Source: Poriferisodalis sp965262965 (GTDB taxonomy: Bacteria > Actinomycetota > Acidimicrobiia > Acidimicrobiales > Poriferisodalaceae). From it: a DNA stretch of 64,000 nt. Below are positions 1 through 7,551 of this stretch, piece after piece. The stretch lies in assembly GCF_965262965.1 (NCBI RefSeq), contig NZ_OZ253573.1:2294001-2358000 (forward strand). The letters are read 5' to 3'. The translations under genes were made by a program, and so were the position numbers. The first letter of the stretch is position 1, and the number at the start of each line of letters is the position of its first letter. The notes beneath the pieces were generated by a model. It saw only the letters and a list, made by a program, of their open reading frames with translations, was not told where the DNA came from and made no database searches.

Positions 1-324
1 TCTCGGGTGCCCGGCCCGGCTCGCCGAGATACCGCGCGGCCCAACGGACGGCGCTGTACCTGTCGCTGCGGGTGTCGGAGAATCTGGCCTTCTTCGGCGG
101 CCTCTACGGCCTGCGGGGCCATCGCTCAGCTGGCGGCCCTGCCGGGCTGGGTGCAGGCCATCGCCCCAGCCAGCGCCGTGTACTGGGCAATCGACGCCTA
201 CCGCAGCGTGCTGGGCGGCGAACAGGGATCCGGCCGAGCCGTGGGGATGCTGCTCGGGTTCGCGGCTCTGTTCATCGCCGTCACCCTGTGGGCATTCCGA
301 GCCGAGAAGCCGAAGGAGAGCTAG
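1..324 (+). pseudogene. DrrAB-type ABC exporter remnant, ATPase fragment joined to permease 3' end
   Basis: The first ~110 bases read, in one frame, as a piece of an ABC ATPase around the Q-loop (ALYLSLRVSENLAFFGGLYGL). At the glycine codon the frame changes and the sequence continues as the C-terminal ~70 residues of an ABC-2 permease (LPGWVQAIAPASAVYW, then SIDAYRSVL-like and a hydrophobic segment) ending at the stop near 324. The ATPase C-terminus and most of the permease are missing. This is a deletion scar of a two-gene drug exporter, not a working gene. The same permease tail recurs at 1490-1690 and in decayed form at 9321-9407. The left end is cut by the window. Confidence 0.7.
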
Positions 325-459
325 CCCGCCGCGTGATCAGGCCCTTGTTAGAACGACTGAACCCCGGAAGCCGCTCGGAAAGCGACCCCTCGGGGTTGTC
401 GGTCACACCCTATCCAAAACGTCGGTGGGAAGGAAGGACCCATCCACTATGAACGAAGG

Positions 460-1170
460 GTGGTCTCGCCAGCTGAACTCGAGCATCTGATCTCGCCACA
501 GCGCTTCGAGACCTACGTGACGCTCGCCCATGGAGACCGCTCACTTGCAGCCGAACTGTACGAGTGGACTGGAGCCATCGCCGGAGCCCTCTTCACCGAC
601 TTCCGAACAGTCGAGATCGTCTTCCGAAACCTCATCGACCAGGCACTCAGCAGACATGTGGCAAGAGTCGCACCGCGCGTCAAGGATTGGATGCGGAACT
701 CGTCCTGGATACCCGTTGGTGGCCACTGGTGGGACCGGGACGCCCAGAAGGCACTCACGAAAGCTCGCAAACATGCCGGCGGGCCCTGGGCTTCCCATGG
801 TGCAGCCATCGCAGAAGTCAGCTTCGGCTTCTGGCGCTACACCGTTTCGGGCCGGTACGAGGAGTCGTTCTGGAACACCGCTCTCGATCATGCCTTCACC
901 GGCATCCCCGGCCACGCCCCAGGGGATCGGCGACGAACCCTCGAACAGTCGATGATCAATCTCCTTGGCCTCCGCAATCGGCTCGCACACCATGAGCCCA
1001 TCGCCAAACCCTGGACACGGAAGCTGCCGGGCGGCCGCAAGGGGACATTTACTCTCGACGATCTCTACGGTGACCTCGTGAAGGTCATGCAGTGGACCGC
1101 ACCCGCTCTCGCGGCCGACCTCCTGCAACCCTCAAGAGTGCCTGGTCTGTTGGCCGCCCGCCCCTGCTAG
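460..1170 (+). CDS. Abi-like protein with HEPN RNase motif
   Basis: A 236-residue protein resembling the Abi-like (AbiD/F, Abi_2) abortive-infection family. Near the C-terminus it has RNRLAHHE, with R172 and H177 giving the R-x4-H signature of HEPN ribonucleases. The N-terminal ~60 residues are amphipathic helices typical of HEPN folds. By family knowledge such proteins are RNA-cleaving toxins of phage defence; the activity here is inferred. The GTG start at 460 has only a weak purine-rich stretch upstream. No partner antitoxin is visible. It stands alone between two fragments of the same ABC permease, as if inserted into or retained within a decaying exporter gene. Confidence 0.7.
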   Translation: MVSPAELEHLISPQRFETYVTLAHGDRSLAAELYEWTGAIAGALFTDFRTVEIVFRNLIDQALSRHVARVAPRVKDWMRNSSWIPVGGHWWDRDAQKALTKARKHAGGPWASHGAAIAEVSFGFWRYTVSGRYEESFWNTALDHAFTGIPGHAPGDRRRTLEQSMINLLGLRNRLAHHEPIAKPWTRKLPGGRKGTFTLDDLYGDLVKVMQWTAPALAADLLQPSRVPGLLAARPC

Positions 1171-1690
1171 AACGCTCTTCGTCGCTCGCAATGAGCTGCG
1201 CCTGCTGCGGCGCGATCCGTTCCCGCTGTTCGCGCTGATCGGCATGCCGGGCGTGCTGCTGTTCTTCGTGACCGACGCGATCATCGGCGGGCCGGCTCAC
1301 TCGGTCCCCGCTCTGGCCTCGCTGTTCGCGCTGATGGGAACCGGGTCGATGGGGTTCTCGTTCTTCCGCGAGCACGGATGGGGCACCTGGGACCGGTTGC
1401 GCATCGCCCCGATCCGCACGATCCACATCGTGGGAGGCAAGGCCATCCCGATGCTGGGCACCATGGCGGTCGCGGGCGCCGGCGGGGCAATCGCACAGCT
1501 GACAGCGCTGCCCGGCTGGGTGCAGGCCATCGCCCCAGCCAGCCCCGTGTACTGGGTGATCGACGCCTACCGCAGCGTGCTGGTCGGCGAGCAGGGATTC
1601 GGCCGCGCCATCGCGATGCTGCTCGGGTTCGGAATGCTGTTCACCGTCGTCACCCTGTGGCAGTTCCGAGCCGAGAGGCCGAGGAACGAT
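1168..1690 (+). pseudogene. ABC-2 permease with large internal deletion
   Basis: Starting right at the end of the Abi-like gene, the reading frame shows the cytoplasmic start of an ABC-2 permease (ARNELRLLRRDPFPLFALIG), hydrophobic segments, FREHGWGTWDRLRIAPI (the conserved amphipathic loop) and then the C-terminal motif LPGWVQAIAPASPVYW. The usual protein is about 240-260 residues with six membrane segments; here the core is shorter and the natural stop is lost. The frame runs on into a foreign sequence (ERPRNDCSS), where the next element, an antitoxin remnant, begins in another frame. It was probably the DrrB-like partner of the ATPase fragment at the window start. Confidence 0.65.
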
Positions 1691-1875
1691 TGCTCGAGCT
1701 GCGAGCGGTCGTCGACCTCGCCCGCAGAGTCATCCGTGAAGATGCCATCAGGCTCTGGCTGCGGACACCCGACCCGGACCTCGGCTACCGAAAACCGCTG
1801 GACGTCATCGCCGCCGGCGAGTACCAACGCGTGATTGATCTGCTGCTCGCGCTCGCGGAGGGCGTCACGTCCTGA
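1690..1875 (+). pseudogene. MbcA/ParS-type antitoxin C-terminal fragment
   Basis: This stretch encodes ERLLELRAVVDLARRVIRE...DVIAAGEYQRVIDLLLALAEG, which matches residues ~49-111 of the intact antitoxin at 36452-36787 (ERLLELRAVVDLTRSVIRD...LLLALAEGVTA). The N-terminal half, with the DNA-binding part, is absent. The fragment is fused to the permease tail upstream. MbcA/Xre-ParS antitoxins neutralise RES-domain NAD-degrading toxins, and the matching toxin remnant follows immediately, so this is a relic of the same toxin-antitoxin type that survives intact at 36.5-37.3 kb. Confidence 0.75.
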
Positions 1876-1876
1876 C

Positions 1877-2040
1877 ATGAACGAAGTCGACCCCCGGCTG
1901 GTCGCTCTCGCCGCGCCAACTGTGGCAGGTCGACGTCAGCATGACAGCGGTGCTCGATTTGACAGACGTCGCCGTTGTGGATCTGCTCCAGATCTCCCCC
2001 GAAGACCTCGTCCGCGATGACCGTCGCTTGACTCTGAGCG
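1877..2040 (+). pseudogene. RES-domain toxin remnant, internally deleted
   Basis: The ATG at 1877 begins MNEVDPRLVALAAPT, like MTPVDPVVVARAPK of the intact RES toxin at 36789. After a gap the sequence encodes LWQVDVSMTAVLDLTDVAVV and LQISPEDLVRDDRRLTL. These align with residues 83-120 of the intact toxin (LWRLEADLASILDLTDGNTL, LGISLDDVVSDSLEVTQ). The catalytic N-terminal region and the C-terminal third are gone. Toxin and antitoxin relics keep the original order and a spacing of one base after the antitoxin stop. Confidence 0.7.
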
Positions 2041-2054
2041 ACAATCAGGAAGAC

Positions 2055-2375
2055 TCAGGCAACTTGCACTGCGTCGCGGAGTTGGCTGGGAGGCTCCGCG
2101 GGAAACGACAACACGAGGTGTCGGTTCAGCCCGGAGGCGACGCGGGCGAGGGTGTCGATTCGGTTTCGTGCTCCGCCGCCTTCCTCGAGGCGCGAGATCA
2201 CCGATTGGGTCGTGCCCATGCGCTCTGCCAGCTCGCGCTGGCTCAGGCCCGCCTGCACCCGGAGATCGTGGATGAGCTGGCCCAATGCAAGATCCTGCTC
2301 GACGGCGGCACGAGTCGGCGGGGAAGGCTCACCGCGGCCTGCTTTGACATCCTCCCAACGAGATCGGTTAGCCAC
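2055..2375 (-). CDS. XRE-family helix-turn-helix regulator, HigA-like
   Basis: A 106-residue protein. Residues ~33-87 form an HTH_3 domain: LRVQAGLSQRELAERMGTTQ, then VISRLEEGGGARNRIDTLARVASGL. Size and layout match HigA-type antitoxins that repress their own operon. The usual HigB RNase partner would lie just upstream on the minus strand, but only ~150 bases without a convincing gene remain there, so the partner appears lost. An imperfect inverted repeat at 2405-2425, 30 bases before the start codon, is a good candidate for its operator. It is convergent with the RES relic. Confidence 0.8.
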   Translation of the reverse strand: MANRSRWEDVKAGRGEPSPPTRAAVEQDLALGQLIHDLRVQAGLSQRELAERMGTTQSVISRLEEGGGARNRIDTLARVASGLNRHLVLSFPAEPPSQLRDAVQVA

Positions 2376-2404
2376 AGCTCGACTCCATCACGGATCGCGA
2401 CGCA

Positions 2405-2425
2405 CGCAATTATCGCATTATTGCG
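2405..2425. promoter_or_regulatory. Inverted repeat, likely operator of the XRE regulator
   Basis: The outer arms CGCAAT and ATTGCG are perfect inverted repeats around a 9-base AT-rich centre, in otherwise GC-rich DNA and about 30 bases upstream of the XRE gene start. Autoregulation through such a site is typical of HigA-like proteins; binding is inferred. Confidence 0.5.
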
Positions 2426-2515
2426 ATGATGCCGCCAGTGCGATGTCGCTGCCAAGCGCTACTCGAGCCCACTTCGGCCACGACGCCCAGGCATTCGAGG
2501 CCTAGACGCTAAACA

Positions 2516-2535
2516 GCCCCGGTCGAAACCGGGGC
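2516..2535 (-). terminator. Rho-independent-type hairpin after Gp37/68 copy 1
   Basis: A 7-bp perfect GC stem (GCCCCGG/CCGGGGC) with a 6-base loop. On the minus strand it is followed by TGTTTAG, a modest T-run. It lies ~80 bases after the stop of the first Gp37/68 copy, and an almost identical hairpin sits at the same place after copy 2. The whole 3' flank is therefore part of the duplicated unit. Confidence 0.6.
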
Positions 2536-2616
2536 CGTCGGGTCGGGGTTACGCGCCCCGGTGGGGTGTGCTCATCGTACCGAAGGCATCGCTGGATGGG
2601 CGGTGCCGTGCCCCAC

Positions 2617-3397
2617 CTAGACGCTTGCCAGCATCTCCTCGCGTCGGCCGTTCGACCGAGCCGTCTCGACCGGCAGCTCGTCCCACAGCTCGCCCTCGAG
2701 TTCCCGGCCGCCGGCCTTGGGGGTCCGCCCTCCCCATTGCTTGAAGAAGAAAGCCACGCCGGCCGAGACGCAGGTGTCGCGAAGCTCGGTGACCCAGTCC
2801 AGCTCCATGGGCCGGGCGTTGGCACCGGACTCGCCGCCGGCAATCACCCAGCCGATGCCCGCAAGATCGAGCACACCGAGCGGGCCGAGCAACGGCTCGG
2901 CGCTCACGAACCTCACCGCCGCGGGCACCTTGCGCAGGTGATCGATGCGGAAGGCGTACCGGCGTGACTCCACGCTCACGCCCATCCACAAGTTCGACGG
3001 CCAGTCGAGACTGTCTGCGATCCGGCTCAGTCGCTGCGCTCGCTTGGTGAGCACCTGGTAGGTGTGCTGGGGCGTCTCCCGAATCACCTCGAAGACCTGC
3101 GCGATGAACTCGGGCGGCACATCGCCATGAAAGAGATCGCTCATCGAATCCACAAAGACGAGGCGGGGTGCGCTCCAGCGTCGAGGCACATCGAGCGATG
3201 ACCGATGCAAGGTGAGCTTGAAGCCCGGCCCGCTCGTCGGCGGGTCGCCGTCGTTCTGATACTTCGGCGACCCCATCGCCTTGAGCCTCTCGGCCAGGGT
3301 CTGCGCATAGCAGCGGTCGCAACGGGGACACCCGAGCGCAGCCCGTGGTCGGGTTCCACGTTGCTTCGGTCCACTCGATCGCCGACTTGTTCGCCAC
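2617..3397 (-). pseudogene. Gp37/Gp68 (DUF5131) three-Cys protein, copy 1, frameshifted
   Basis: The N-terminus (KSAIEWTEATWNPTTGC) is in one frame and the rest, from MGSPKYQ on, in another. Compared with copies 2 and 3, two bases are missing around 3345, exactly inside the C-x7-C-x2-C cluster (intact form CDRTSPGCDRCYA). The frameshift therefore removes the second and third cysteines. The family, found in phages and defence islands, is thought to be radical-SAM-like because of this cluster. The remainder (SMSDLFH, QVLTKRAQRL, WMGVSVE, SAEPLLGP, WVIAGGESG, FFFKQWGG) is well kept, so decay is recent. It lies downstream of the metallopeptidase gene in the same direction. Confidence 0.8.
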
Positions 3398-3426
3398 GCC
3401 TCAGCCGTAGGGGCGGGCTGTCGCAG

Positions 3427-4836
3427 CTATTCCCCGATGAGCCGGTCGATGAAATGGCGTGATGCAGGCGTGAGCGGGACATTCGAGTTGCGCACCTGCC
3501 AGCCGAGCACTGCCGAGCTGACCCCGTAGCGAGCCCGAAGCGACTTCGCCGCACGATCATCCTGGCCGCCAAAGCTCAAGAACAGTCGGCCGGCGAGTTC
3601 GCGTGGCACCAACAACTCGGCCGCGAAGGCACGGGCGCGCTGCTCGACATGTCGTGCGGTCCGGCCGCCGAGCACCTCGACCAGGGGCAGCGACGTCGAA
3701 CGATCGACAAGGAGATGGCAGATCTCGTGCGCCAGCGTCGCTCGCTTGCGGCCGAAGCTCGAGGCGTGACGCCGATCGGTGTTGAGGAGTACGGCTGGAC
3801 CGTGATGGGGACCCCAGCAGCCGATTGCATCGACGTTCAGCAGCCCAAGGCCGACCTCGACGACGGGCACGCCCCACGACCGCAGGAGCTCATCCGGATT
3901 CACCCGGCCGCTTCCGTTGGCGATGCTTGGTTGAGCCCGCAGCCAGCCAGCCAGCTCGTGTCCCTGGACGTACGGCGGCTCGTCCGCGACCGATCCGATC
4001 GCTTCAGTTGCATGAGCTGCCAAATGGTCCAGCTTGGACGTCTTGACCTTTCTTGCCCGCCGCACGGCCTCGACGATCGGCTGCAACGTCGTGAGGGGTT
4101 GAGGACCGACGAGACGAGCAGCAGCGAGCAATTCGTTGGAGACAAGCGTGTCCGCGTCACGTTCGTCCAGCGATGGGAATACAGACTCGACCTCAGCTAC
4201 CAACTCAGCGGGATAGCCGGTCACCGCTTCGATGAAGCGAAGCCGGTCATGGCCGTCACGCTCATGCCACGTCATCACCGCTTGGATCGAACGCGGATCG
4301 CTCAATCCATCGAGCCGTAGCGCAATGAGATCGCCGACATCGGTCAACACTCTGAGCACTTCGCTGAACGAGGTCTTAGCGGTCATTGCGCTCGAAGCCA
4401 TCCAGCCCACGTTTCCGTCCCGAACAACCCACAACGGGGGAGAAACCGCCCCCTGCAGCGCTTCCGCCAAGTCATGCGTCGAGCGGTATGCCTCGATCTG
4501 TTCACGCTCGAACTCGGCTTCGGCAGCCGGCAGTCGATCGGCAGCCGCCTCTGCCGCAGCGAGCATTCTCGGTGCCGTGGTCGGCGCGACGCCAAGCGGA
4601 CAGCCGTCTTCGACCGACAAGAACAGCCAGTACTCACCCAGAAATTCGAGAAGTTCGATCCATGTCCAGTCGACACCGGTCCTGTCATCGACGCCGTGCC
4701 AGACAGGCCGACCCCGGAGGCATACGCGCAAGCACCCGAGGGTCGCTTCGGCGCCGGTCGAAGGCTGTCGGCGCGATGGCCAGCTCAGCGCGAACTCGAT
4801 CTCGCCGTCGGCGGAGCGCGTCACCAGTTCATCCAT
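3427..4836 (-). CDS. ImmA/IrrE-family metallopeptidase with long N-terminal domain
   Basis: A 469-residue protein. The C-terminal part carries a zincin motif HEICH (ATLAHEICHLLVD) with a downstream glutamate helix (EQRARAFAAELLVP), as in ImmA/IrrE peptidases that cleave HTH repressors or antitoxins. About 300 residues precede the peptidase domain, with no recognised fold. The ATG at 4836 is preferred because GGGAGGTG lies 6 bases upstream; it overlaps the end of the preceding 143-residue gene by 16 bases, implying translational coupling. The Gp37/68 copy 1 starts 30 bases after its stop. By family knowledge a proteolytic switch is likely; the substrate is unknown, and no XRE gene overlaps it as is usual. 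Confidence 0.8.
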   Translation of the reverse strand: MDELVTRSADGEIEFALSWPSRRQPSTGAEATLGCLRVCLRGRPVWHGVDDRTGVDWTWIELLEFLGEYWLFLSVEDGCPLGVAPTTAPRMLAAAEAAADRLPAAEAEFEREQIEAYRSTHDLAEALQGAVSPPLWVVRDGNVGWMASSAMTAKTSFSEVLRVLTDVGDLIALRLDGLSDPRSIQAVMTWHERDGHDRLRFIEAVTGYPAELVAEVESVFPSLDERDADTLVSNELLAAARLVGPQPLTTLQPIVEAVRRARKVKTSKLDHLAAHATEAIGSVADEPPYVQGHELAGWLRAQPSIANGSGRVNPDELLRSWGVPVVEVGLGLLNVDAIGCWGPHHGPAVLLNTDRRHASSFGRKRATLAHEICHLLVDRSTSLPLVEVLGGRTARHVEQRARAFAAELLVPRELAGRLFLSFGGQDDRAAKSLRARYGVSSAVLGWQVRNSNVPLTPASRHFIDRLIGE

Positions 4837-5252
4837 CGGCGCACCTCCCGTCCGCATCCTTGACGTTCGGCTTCATCCAGCAGACACTGCTTGACCTGCT
4901 TTGCGTTGCCCTTGTCCGGGAACCGGTCTGGATGTTCAGGAAATCCATGGTACGAGATGCCGGGATTCGTCGGCGTGGCCCGATAGACGACTCCATCGCT
5001 GACCGCGTATAGCCGCTGAGGGTACGGCCGCGACCAATGAGACGGGGAGTACGGAACCGAATTGTCTAAGAGCACTTGAGCATCGTCCAAGCTCATCCCA
5101 ACCGGGCACTTCCCGACCTGTTGCGAGCCGGCCTCGACGAATCCCGCACGATCGAGTTTCCAGTGGTGCTTGAGCTTCGGTTGCGCATCCGGCTCGTATA
5201 GCCAAGCGTCCACGACACGCACCGTAGTGGTGCGATTGCGCTGATGAGCCAT
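4821..5252 (-). CDS. Hypothetical protein upstream of the metallopeptidase
   Basis: A 143-residue protein with no family I recognise. It begins MAHQRNRTTTVRVVDAWLYE and is rich in basic residues and aromatic/proline segments (SHWSRPYPQRLYAVSDGVVY). Its 3' end overlaps the metallopeptidase start, so the two are likely co-translated. It could be an effector, an antitoxin or the peptidase substrate; the sequence alone does not decide. No membrane segment or cysteine cluster is evident, and the ribosome binding site is weak. Confidence 0.6.
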   Translation of the reverse strand: MAHQRNRTTTVRVVDAWLYEPDAQPKLKHHWKLDRAGFVEAGSQQVGKCPVGMSLDDAQVLLDNSVPYSPSHWSRPYPQRLYAVSDGVVYRATPTNPGISYHGFPEHPDRFPDKGNAKQVKQCLLDEAERQGCGREVRRWMNW

Positions 5253-5299
5253 GCTTTTTCGAGCAGATCGGCTATCGGCAGGGACCCAAACGCTAAACA

Positions 5300-5319
5300 G
5301 CCCCGGCCGAAGCCGGGGC
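5300..5319 (-). terminator. Hairpin terminator after Gp37/68 copy 2
   Basis: An 8-bp perfect stem (GCCCCGGC/GCCGGGGC) with a 4-base CGAA loop, followed on the minus strand by TGTTTAGCG. It is a close copy of the hairpin at 2516-2535, with near-identical sequence extending from it to the gene end. Confidence 0.6.
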
Positions 5320-5400
5320 CGTCGGGCCGGGGTTACGCGCCCCGGTGGGGTGCGCTCATCGTACCGAAGACATCGCTAGAAGAGCCGTGCTGAACCCCAC

Positions 5401-6183
5401 CTAGACGCTCGCCAGCAGCTCCTTGCGTCCGCCGTTCGACCGAGCCGTCTCGACCGGCAGCTCGTCCCACAGCTCGCCCTCGAGTTCCCGGCCACCGGCC
5501 TTGGGGGTCCGCCCTCCCCATTGCTTGAAGAAGAAAGCCACGCCGGCCGAGACGCAGGTATCACGGAGCTCAGTGACCCAACCCAATTCCATGGGCCGGG
5601 CCTTCGCACCGGACTCGCCGCCAGCGATCACCCAGCCGATGCCCGCAAGATCGAGCTCGCCGAGCGGTCCGAGCAACGGCTCGGCGCTCACGAACCTCAG
5701 CGCTGCGGGCACCTTGCACAGGTGATCGATACGGAAGGCGTACCGGCGGGTCTCAACGCTCACGCCCATCCACAGGTTCGGCGGCCAGTCGAGGTCGCCT
5801 GCGATCCGGCTCAGCCGCTGCGCTCGCTTGGTGAGTACCTGGTAGGTGTGCTGGGGCGTTTCTCGGATGACGTCGAAGACCTGTTCGATGAACTTGAGTG
5901 GAACGTCGTCGTGGAAGAGGTCGCTCATCGAGTTCACAAACACGAGCCGCGGTGCGCCCCAGCGACGAGGCACGTCGAGCGATGAGGGATGGAGGGTGAG
6001 CTTGAAGCCTGGTCCGCTCGTCGGTGGGTCACCATCGAGCTGGTACTTCGGCGAGCCCATCGCCTTGAGTCGTTTCGACAGCGTGAGCGCGTAGCAGCGA
6101 TCGCACCCCGGGGACGTCCGGTCGCAACCCGTGGTCGGGTTCCACGTTGCCTCGGTCCACTCGATCGCCGACTTGTCAGCCAC
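5401..6183 (-). CDS. Gp37/Gp68 (DUF5131) three-Cys protein, copy 2
   Basis: 260 residues, intact. The N-terminal cluster CDRTSPGCDRCYA gives C-x7-C-x2-C, the family's hallmark, suggesting a metal or Fe-S site as in radical SAM proteins. Later conserved blocks are FKLTLHPSSLDVPRRW, FVNSMSDLFHDDVP, TYQVLTKRAQRL, WMGVSVETRRYAFRIDHL, SAEPLLGPLG, WVIAGGESG and FFFKQWGG. The GTG at 6183 was chosen because all three copies then begin VA-x-KSAIEW. No TcmP gene follows, unlike copy 3; the gene ends at the terminator. The 5' flank shares a segment (AGCCAAGAAGTTGGA) with copy 3, so promoters were duplicated too. The substrate is unknown. Confidence 0.8.
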   Translation of the reverse strand: MADKSAIEWTEATWNPTTGCDRTSPGCDRCYALTLSKRLKAMGSPKYQLDGDPPTSGPGFKLTLHPSSLDVPRRWGAPRLVFVNSMSDLFHDDVPLKFIEQVFDVIRETPQHTYQVLTKRAQRLSRIAGDLDWPPNLWMGVSVETRRYAFRIDHLCKVPAALRFVSAEPLLGPLGELDLAGIGWVIAGGESGAKARPMELGWVTELRDTCVSAGVAFFFKQWGGRTPKAGGRELEGELWDELPVETARSNGGRKELLASV

Positions 6184-6401
6184 GACCACACGGTAGGGCC
6201 ACGGTGTAACAGCCAAGAAGTTGGATTCAGCGCACCCACGCCTTCGGTGTGCGTCAGGCGACGGCGAGCCAAGTGACGCAGTAGACGTCGTCGAGCACCC
6301 GGTTAGTTGCGACCCCTGCTATTGAAAAAGGGCACCGACTCCAGCGCCATCTTCGGCTCTGCGGTCGAAAACTTGCAAATTCACATATATAACTGTAAAT
6401 T

Positions 6402-7445
6402 GTGTTAATGTTTTTGCTGTGGCAGCGGCCGCTTACGACTTCCGATGCCGATAACCGGCTGTTCGCCAACCGTAGCTCGGAGCTTCAGCGAGTCCGCCGG
6501 GCGCGCGAACTCGGCCTAAATGCGTACGTGCATGGCCCTCCCGGCAGCGGTCGTACTTCCTTCCTGCGTCAAGTCGAACGAGAACATCCCGAGGCGCGCT
6601 ACATACGCCTTCAAGGTGTGGAGACTCTCGCGGAGTGGCTGGAGGGAGTTGAACGCGCGATTACTCGTTCGGATGCTCTGCCCCGCGAACGCGGCAATCC
6701 TTTCGCTGAGGTGTTCGGACAACTCGCCGCAACTCAGTACAAGGTGGTTGTGGATCCCTTGAGGCATCTCAAGGTGGCACTCGGACAACAGCAAACCGCC
6801 TCCCGGCACGTCGTCCTTGTGGACGACCTTGACTCAGACGGTTGCCAAGAAATGTTCGGCAGGTTGCGCGACGACCTCTGGGAGCTCCCGATCCAATGGG
6901 TGGTCGCTGGCACGTCATCGCATCTCGAACCGCCAGCCGACACGTTCTTCGATGTCGTCGTCGAGCTTCAGTCGTTCGACCTCGAAGGACTTCAAGACCT
7001 CGTGGATCGACGAGCGGCGAGCGGCACTGCTGCCGAAGGGGCTCTCTTGCGGTCGAGAGTCGCGACAGCCATCGAGTCCATCGCTCCATGCACGCCCCGG
7101 CATGCACTCTCGGCCATTCGCGATCTCTACCTGTCCGAAGATTTGGCTGATGCAACGAGTCGGTTGATCGAGCAGCGATCAGCTCGCTCGCGCATGTCTG
7201 CGACTGCGTCCAAGGTGTTCGACGCATTCGTTCACTACGGACCGACGCACGCTGGGGATGAACGGCTCCTGGCCGAAGTGGGGGTAAGTCGTAGCCGGGT
7301 GGTCCAAGTGCTCACGGAACTCGAGTCTGCAGGCCTCGTGACGTCGGAACGCGTGGGGCGCCGCAAGCTGTACTCGACGCTCACGGGCGGCGACACGGCA
7401 AGAAAACCTGGCGAAGAATTGGCGCGCGCCGGATCAGCGAGCTGA
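6402..7445 (+). CDS. AAA ATPase with C-terminal winged helix (Orc1/Cdc6-like layout)
   Basis: 347 residues. Walker A is GPPGSGRTSF near residue 46 and Walker B is HVVLVDDLDSD near 140, with an arginine-rich lid region after that. A C-terminal winged-helix (ATASKVFDAFVHYGPTHAGD, SRSRVVQVLTELESAGLVTSE) ends in a GRRKLYS wing. The layout resembles Orc1/Cdc6-like or MoxR-unrelated AAA_16 ATPases that bind DNA. The start may be GTG at 6402 or ATG at 6408; an AT-rich stretch (6371-6410) immediately upstream looks like the promoter and leaves almost no leader. It stands alone, divergent from Gp37/68 copy 2. Its last codons lie in a repeat that recurs after the AbiE locus. Confidence 0.7.
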   Translation: MLMFLLWQRPLTTSDADNRLFANRSSELQRVRRARELGLNAYVHGPPGSGRTSFLRQVEREHPEARYIRLQGVETLAEWLEGVERAITRSDALPRERGNPFAEVFGQLAATQYKVVVDPLRHLKVALGQQQTASRHVVLVDDLDSDGCQEMFGRLRDDLWELPIQWVVAGTSSHLEPPADTFFDVVVELQSFDLEGLQDLVDRRAASGTAAEGALLRSRVATAIESIAPCTPRHALSAIRDLYLSEDLADATSRLIEQRSARSRMSATASKVFDAFVHYGPTHAGDERLLAEVGVSRSRVVQVLTELESAGLVTSERVGRRKLYSTLTGGDTARKPGEELARAGSAS

Positions 7446-7470
7446 ATGACCTGAGGCCGTTCACCGCTGA
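7421..7470. repeat. Imperfect direct repeat, left copy, flanking AbiE
   Basis: Fifty bases covering the 3' end of the AAA gene. They match 9153-9202 at about 41 of 50 positions (shared blocks CGGATCAG, GAATGACC, GAGGCCG, TCACC). Together the two copies bracket the AbiE toxin-antitoxin locus. Confidence 0.6.
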
Positions 7471-7522
7471 CTGGTGTAGATGTCACCGCCAGGGCGATCG
7501 CCCTGGCGCCTGATCGCAAGAA

Positions 7523-7551
7523 TGAGAAAATGTTGCTACGATATTTTCTCA
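7523..7551. promoter_or_regulatory. Perfect inverted repeat at AbiE start, likely AbiEi operator
   Basis: TGAGAAAAT at 7523-7531 and ATTTTCTCA at 7543-7551 are perfect inverted 9-base arms around an 11-base spacer. AbiEi antitoxins are known to repress their operon by binding inverted repeats in the promoter. Here the repeat spans the most upstream start codon (7530). Confidence 0.65.

Noticed and set aside
2243..2455. Possible HigB toxin upstream of the XRE gene
   Set aside because: The frame mostly overlaps the XRE gene antisense-free region poorly, has no RelE/HigB pattern and no start signal.
2510..2560. CRISPR-like repeat
   Set aside because: The repeated block occurs only twice, with gene-sized spacing, and contains a terminator hairpin.
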